Translations under genes and position numbers: made by a program
Notes under the pieces: generated by a model
What the model saw: the letters and a program-made list of their open reading frames with translations, nothing else
Told to the model about the DNA's origin: nothing
Database searches by the model: none
Shown here: positions 6,720 through 10,000 of the stretch, piece by piece
Layout of the letters: each line of letters starts with the position of its first letter
How positions within the stretch are numbered: the first letter of the stretch is position 1
NCBI GenBank assembly: GCA_020216655.1
Contig: JAIWNU010000090.1
Location: 1-10,000 of the forward strand
DNA: 10,000 bases
Source of the DNA: Treponema sp.
Lineage (GTDB): Bacteria; Spirochaetota; Spirochaetia; Treponematales; Breznakiellaceae
Reading direction: 5' to 3'

Positions 6720-8419
6720 CACCGGAAAAACTACTTTTGCAGTTGGTTTTATTGTATGCTAAGGATACGTCGGAACATGCGGACATTCTGGTTGCTAATC
6801 ATCTTTGCAAATTACTGAAAGCTAAAATTACCGCTATTTTTTACAAGGATATTTCAGGAATATGTCATCTCAGACTGTCGGGATCAGATTATTCGATCAA
6901 ACTATCTAATACTGACTGGGACCATGTGGTGCGTACCTTAGATACTGCCAACAGTGGTGAAGCCTATACTTTTGGCCCCTGGGAAATACCTCAGTTTGGC
7001 ATCAATGAAAAATATTGGGTTGCCTGTGGTCTATTTAACTCCCGGTCAATTATAAAAGGGTTTATTGTTCTTGGAAGATCAGATGTACCCTGGGATGCCT
7101 TATCAGTAGGATTAATACAAAAGATAAGCCGAACAATCGGTACAATTCTGATTATGAGAATGCGGCTCTATATCTCTGAATACGAAAAGAAAAAATTGCT
7201 AGATAAACTTACCCTAGAAGAGAAGCGGCTCCGAAATCTTTTTGATGCATCTCCGAATATAATTTATACCTGTGATGCAGATGATTATATTACCAGTATG
7301 AATGCTGCAGGGCTCCGCGCTTTTGGTTTTTCATCCCCGCAACAAATATTAGGAAAACCCTTTAGCAAGCTTCTCTACAATCCTGAAGACCGTAAAGTAG
7401 GGCTTAAACGGTTATTCACAAACGGTAATTCAGCATCTTATGAAACAATATTAAAGACATTCGATGACAGGCTAATATATTGCATGGAATCTATTGCTAT
7501 ACTTCGGGACGAGCATGGAAAAATACGGGAATTACAGGGAATCATCAATGATATTACTGAAATAATAGAAAAAGAACGGGAACTATGGCATACAAATCTT
7601 GAACTTTCAGAACTGAACAGCAAACTTCAAAAAACTCAGGAAATGATGGTTCAACAGGAAAAACTGGCATCTATTGGTCAGCTTGCTGCCGGTGTTGCTC
7701 ATGAAATTAATAACCCTCTTGGTTTTTTAAAAAGCAACCATGGTATTTTAAATACATATGTCAATAAGGTTTCCTGCCTGTTGGAAGAACTCAAGGGTAC
7801 TCTGTTGAATGAACCTCAAGTTGCAATTGTAAATAAACTTTATAAACATTTTGATAGTATTAAAGAAGTTTTAATTGAATCTTCTGAAGGTTTTGAAAGG
7901 ATTATCCGTATCGTAAGCGACTTAAAAACTTTCTCCCGTCTCGATCAAGGGGAGGGATTTGATGAATATGATGTCAATGCTGGCATAGAAAGTACATTGG
8001 TGGTTGCTTGGAATGAGATTAAATATGTGGCGGATGTAGAAAAAAGATTTGGTTCTATTCCTAAAATCATGGCTAGAGGAAACGAACTAAACCAGGTTTG
8101 GTTGAATATATTGCTGAATGCGGCACAGGCGATAGAGGAGGCAAAAAAAGAGGAGCATGGTCGTATTGTTATAAAAACCTGGGACGAAAAAGATTATATA
8201 ATGGTCTCGATAAAGGACAATGGACCTGGGATTCCTGAATCTATCAGAAAAAAAATCTTTGATCCTTTTTTCACCACAAAAGAACCCGGTAAAGGCACCG
8301 GTCTAGGACTATCTATATCTTACAGCATAATTGTAGAAACCCATAAAGGCCATATCAATGTAAATTCGGATATGGGGAAAGGGACCGAGTTTCTGATTGC
8401 CCTCCCTAAAAATCGTTGA
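6716..8419 (+). CDS. Cytoplasmic sensor histidine kinase, GAF-like-PAS-HisKA-HATPase_c
   Basis: This 567-residue kinase has no membrane segment. Residues ~10-150 form a divergent GAF-like sensor region (weak call). Residues ~170-285 are a PAS domain running from [16 protein letters not shown] to GIINDITE. A coiled-coil linker (~285-320) leads to the H-box [16 protein letters not shown] (321-336, phosphoacceptor H329). The ATPase domain has an N-box [14 protein letters not shown] (460-473), G1 DNGPGIP (501-507), F-box FDPFFTTK (515-522) and G2 GKGTGLGLS (525-533). The start ATG overlaps the STAS stop (ATGA), so it belongs to the same operon. Its likely partner is the receiver of the upstream phosphatase. 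The core of the gene is AT-rich (105 G+C in 7681-7980, 35%) compared with 54% in 8581-8820, a hint of different origin or constraint. Confidence 0.93.
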   Translation: MTPEKLLLQLVLLYAKDTSEHADILVANHLCKLLKAKITAIFYKDISGICHLRLSGSDYSIKLSNTDWDHVVRTLDTANSGEAYTFGPWEIPQFGINEKYWVACGLFNSRSIIKGFIVLGRSDVPWDALSVGLIQKISRTIGTILIMRMRLYISEYEKKKLLDKLTLEEKRLRNLFDASPNIIYTCDADDYITSMNAAGLRAFGFSSPQQILGKPFSKLLYNPEDRKVGLKRLFTNGNSASYETILKTFDDRLIYCMESIAILRDEHGKIRELQGIINDITEIIEKERELWHTNLELSELNSKLQKTQEMMVQQEKLASIGQLAAGVAHEINNPLGFLKSNHGILNTYVNKVSCLLEELKGTLLNEPQVAIVNKLYKHFDSIKEVLIESSEGFERIIRIVSDLKTFSRLDQGEGFDEYDVNAGIESTLVVAWNEIKYVADVEKRFGSIPKIMARGNELNQVWLNILLNAAQAIEEAKKEEHGRIVIKTWDEKDYIMVSIKDNGPGIPESIRKKIFDPFFTTKEPGKGTGLGLSISYSIIVETHKGHINVNSDMGKGTEFLIALPKNR

Positions 8420-8444
8420 CATTTACCGCTGTGGAAGCTAGACT
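8416..8444 (+). promoter_or_regulatory. Candidate promoter overlapping the histidine kinase stop
   Basis: Consensus TTGACA (8416-8421) overlaps the TGA stop and is followed after 17 bp by TAGACT (8439-8444, 4/6 match). The start site would fall at about 8451-8453, right at the GTG of the next gene. Confidence 0.45.
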
Positions 8445-8452
8445 TTTATATC

Positions 8453-8863
8453 GTGAAACCAATAAAGAATGTCCTTATTCTTGTAGATGACTCAGATATT
8501 ATTAAGGATGTGGGCAGACAGCTTGCTGTCCATCTTGCTCCCGCGCATGTTGCAATAGTGGATGCAGCTGATTTCGCCGCTACGGATATGCTTCCTGCGG
8601 ATGCCTACCTTTTCGGATGCCAGGAACCGCATCCTGCCCGGTTTAGCGAGGTTGAGCGGGTCCTTAAGGGGATAAATCTGGCCGGACGCCCCTGCGGCCT
8701 CTTTACTCTATCCTCAAAAAGTGCTATCGAATATCTTCGCGCTATCACTCAGGATGCGGAAGTGGCGGTTTTTTCTGAACCCTTACTTTACGAAGTGCTT
8801 CCGCCGGAAGATAGGGCGGCCCGGGTGAAATCCTGGGTTCAATCAGTGCTGGGATGGAGTTAA
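8453..8863 (+). CDS. Conserved-looking protein of unknown function, possible flavodoxin- or receiver-like alpha/beta fold
   Basis: I do not recognise this 136-residue protein. It opens with a hydrophobic strand NVLILVDDSD (6-15), followed by alternating helices and strands (AYLFGCQEP at 51-59, GRPCGLFTLSS at 77-87, AEVAVFSEPLL at 101-111), the rhythm of a flavodoxin-like or receiver-like fold. It lacks the flavodoxin phosphate loop (T-x-T-G-x-T) and has no clear receiver phosphoacceptor aspartate in strand 3. There is no signal peptide or membrane segment. The GTG start has only a weak GGAAG 15 nt upstream; no better in-frame start exists after the histidine kinase stop. GC content returns to about 54%, unlike the upstream kinase. 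It sits 1 nt before the apt start, so it is probably cotranscribed with apt. Confidence 0.75.
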   Translation: MKPIKNVLILVDDSDIIKDVGRQLAVHLAPAHVAIVDAADFAATDMLPADAYLFGCQEPHPARFSEVERVLKGINLAGRPCGLFTLSSKSAIEYLRAITQDAEVAVFSEPLLYEVLPPEDRAARVKSWVQSVLGWS

Positions 8864-8864
8864 T

Positions 8865-9404
8865 TTGCCGATGGATACCACCTTTGATCTTGATGCTGCA
8901 ATTCGCAAGGTCCCCGATTTTCCCAAAAAGGGGATTCTTTTTTATGATATTACGAGCATTCTGGCAAACCCCAAAGCTTTTGCATACTGCCTGGATGCAA
9001 TGGAGGACCTGTATCGCAATGAGTCCATAGACGCGGTGGCCGCCATTGAGTCCCGTGGTTTTGTTTTTGCAGCTCCTTTTGCCGATCGTCTGGGGATTCC
9101 CCTTATACTGATCAGAAAGAAGGGAAAACTGCCCGGAAAAACAATCTCTAAAAAGTATCAGCTTGAATATGGCGAAGCAGAAATAGAAGTACATCCTGAT
9201 GACGTGCCAGTGGGAAAGCGGGTTCTCGTTGTGGATGATCTCATTGCGACTGGAGGTACCCTGCGGGCCGCCACAGACCTTATTGCTGCCGCTGGTGCAG
9301 AGGTTGCAGGGCTTTTCGGTGTGGTTGGACTCCCCTTTTTGAATTATCGTGCTCTTTTAGGGTCTATCCCTATAAAGACACTGATAGAATATCACGGAGA
9401 GTAA
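8865..9404 (+). CDS. apt: Adenine phosphoribosyltransferase
   Basis: APRT makes AMP and pyrophosphate from adenine and PRPP, a one-step purine salvage reaction in the cytoplasm. The 179-residue length is typical. Diagnostic elements are IRKVPDFPKKGILFYDIT (13-30, the family N-terminal signature), AIESRGFVFAAPFA (60-73), RKKGKLPGKT (84-93) in the flexible loop near the active site, YQLEYG (98-103) and the PRPP-binding loop VLVVDDLIATGGT (120-132). Two starts are possible: TTG 8865, 5 nt after GGAG (8856-8859) and 1 nt past the upstream stop, or ATG 8871 at an 11-nt spacing. The TTG has better spacing, but the extra two residues are of no functional weight. No terminator hairpin follows; the tRNA promoter begins 17 nt after the stop. 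Confidence 0.97.
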   Translation: MPMDTTFDLDAAIRKVPDFPKKGILFYDITSILANPKAFAYCLDAMEDLYRNESIDAVAAIESRGFVFAAPFADRLGIPLILIRKKGKLPGKTISKKYQLEYGEAEIEVHPDDVPVGKRVLVVDDLIATGGTLRAATDLIAAAGAEVAGLFGVVGLPFLNYRALLGSIPIKTLIEYHGE

Positions 9405-9421
9405 AAGGCTTTTGAGTCTTA

Positions 9422-9450
9422 TTGACAAAGAATCCATAATGTGCTACTGT
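9422..9450 (+). promoter_or_regulatory. tRNA-Gln promoter with extended -10
   Basis: Consensus TTGACA (9422-9427) is followed after 17 bp by TACTGT (9445-9450). A TGC just before it makes an extended TGn -10 element that can compensate for the weak hexamer. The start would be near 9457, leaving an ~18-nt tRNA leader. Confidence 0.6.
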
Positions 9451-9474
9451 CCGTTCATCAGCTTTGATGCTTAT

Positions 9475-9545
9475 TCCCCGGTTGTGTAAGGGTAGCACGG
9501 CAGACTCTGGATCTGCTTGTGGGGGTTCGAATCCTCCCTGGGGAA
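9475..9545 (+). tRNA. tRNA-Gln (anticodon CTG)
   Basis: The acceptor stem is TCCCCGG/CTGGGGA (9475-9481 with 9538-9544, one G-T). The D stem is GTGT/GCAC. The anticodon stem is GCAGA/TCTGC with loop CTCTGGA (9505-9511), giving anticodon CTG, which reads CAG (Gln). The T stem is GGGGG/CCTCC (one G-T) with loop TTCGAAT. The discriminator is A9545 and CCA is not encoded. It is followed within 6 nt by a terminator-like hairpin. Confidence 0.92.
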
Positions 9546-9550
9546 CAAGA

Positions 9551-9584
9551 AAAGCCCTCTGGGGCTCGCCCCGCAGGGCTTTTT
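9551..9584 (+). terminator. Terminator-like hairpin between tRNA-Gln and tRNA-Glu
   Basis: AAAGCCCT (9551-9558) pairs with AGGGCTTT (9575-9582). A C-C mismatch and the inner stem TGGGGC/GCCCCG extend it to about 14 bp. It runs into TTTTT (9580-9584) and then G. The next tRNA starts only 8 nt later. Confidence 0.8.
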
Positions 9585-9592
9585 GCGTCTTT

Positions 9593-9664
9593 GGCCCCTT
9601 CGTCTATCGGTTAGGACATGAGATTCTCAATCTTAAAAGAGGGGTTCGATTCCCCTAGGGGCTA
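9593..9664 (+). tRNA. tRNA-Glu (anticodon CTC)
   Basis: The acceptor stem is GGCCCCT/AGGGGCT (9593-9599 with 9657-9663, terminal G-T). The D stem is GTCT/GGAC. The anticodon stem is TGAGA/TCTTA with loop TTCTCAA (9624-9630), giving anticodon CTC, which reads GAG (Glu). The T stem is AGGGG/CCCCT with loop TTCGATT. The discriminator is A9664 and no CCA is encoded. No promoter is visible in the 8-nt gap or the hairpin upstream, so expression probably depends on readthrough from tRNA-Gln. Confidence 0.92.
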
Positions 9665-9717
9665 AAAAATCAATTTTCAAATCCCCTCAGTTTATAAACA
9701 ATTCCTACATAAAATCG

Positions 9718-9747
9718 TTGACCAGAGCCGGAGCAATCTTTTATAGT
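9718..9747 (+). promoter_or_regulatory. Promoter of the 3' partial gene
   Basis: TTGACC (9718-9723, 5/6) is followed after 18 bp by TATAGT (9742-9747, 5/6). The predicted start is about 9754, next to the A of the ATG at 9755, so the mRNA is probably leaderless. Confidence 0.65.
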
Positions 9748-9754
9748 TCTATAC

Positions 9755-10000
9755 ATGCAGCCTTCGGAAGGGATAGATACCTTTGAACGATTAGCTTCCC
9801 GTCTTTCTATGGAAGAGCGCCAAGCCCTGCTTTCCAAGCTATCCAGCTATGCAGTGCTTTCTAAAGAAGTGCTGTTTCATGAGGAGGAAGTTCCTCCCAA
9901 AGTTGATGTAGAACGCCAATACAAAGAAATTCCCTGGTATTATAAGCTCTACCTCACTATTCTTAGTTTTTTCAAAGGGAAATCGCCCCTAAAACTCTAT
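9755..10000 (+). CDS. N-terminal part of a conserved spirochaetal protein of unknown function, partial
   Basis: Eighty-two codons are present and the frame is open to the window end. The protein begins MQPSEGIDTFERLASRLSME, followed by an acidic/helical stretch and a PWYYKLYLTILSFFKG segment (about residues 61-76). From memory this resembles the start of large spirochaetal proteins annotated with a domain of unknown function (DUF5312-like); that recall is unverified. No signal peptide is seen. No Shine-Dalgarno precedes the ATG, and the -10 box ends 8 nt before it. The function is unknown. Confidence 0.75.
   Translation, partial: MQPSEGIDTFERLASRLSMEERQALLSKLSSYAVLSKEVLFHEEEVPPKVDVERQYKEIPWYYKLYLTILSFFKGKSPLKLY

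Noticed and set aside
9464..9658. 64-codon plus-strand open frame after apt
   Set aside because: It spans tRNA-Gln, the hairpin and most of tRNA-Glu, so it is a chance frame through RNA genes.

Overview
The window looks like a chromosomal segment of a spirochaete, most likely Treponema or a close relative. This rests on the protein styles (a 599-residue pyruvate kinase with an altered C-terminal domain, a cytoplasmic GH13 amylase, SpoIIE/STAS signalling), on three tRNA genes without encoded CCA, and on a 3' partial gene that resembles a spirochaetal family of unknown function. The genus is an inference. No mobile element, CRISPR array or rRNA is visible.

Layout. 1-150 is the 3' end of a probable Crp/Fnr-type regulator. 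213-285 is tRNA-Thr(CGT), with its own promoter and a strong terminator. 392-1804 is a soluble PAS-PAS-HisKA_2 sensor kinase, convergent with a GH13 alpha-amylase-like gene (minus strand, 1815-3137). The amylase and pyruvate kinase (3321-5120) diverge from a 183-bp intergenic region that holds a perfect 14-bp palindrome resembling a LacI-family operator, so carbohydrate breakdown and lower glycolysis may share a regulator.

5192-8419 is a signalling operon: a receiver-SpoIIE/PP2C phosphatase, a STAS anti-sigma-factor antagonist, and a GAF-like/PAS/HisKA histidine kinase that overlaps the STAS gene by 4 bp. The expected logic is kinase to receiver to phosphatase to STAS protein, i.e. partner switching. 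The phosphatase is split by one in-frame TAA at 5906-5908 that separates its metal-binding residues, while the frame downstream remains intact to the natural end. No RsbW-type kinase is in the window. The histidine kinase part is markedly AT-rich compared with its flanks.

8453-8863 is an unrecognised small protein, followed directly by adenine phosphoribosyltransferase (apt). Then come tRNA-Gln(CTG) and tRNA-Glu(CTC), with a terminator-like hairpin wedged between them, and the start of a conserved unknown gene running off the right end.

Three genes (392, 8453, 9755) have a promoter -10-like element only 8-10 nt before the start codon and no Shine-Dalgarno, which suggests leaderless mRNAs. 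The genes with ordinary leaders (amylase, pyk, receiver-phosphatase) have clear AGGAG-type ribosome binding sites.
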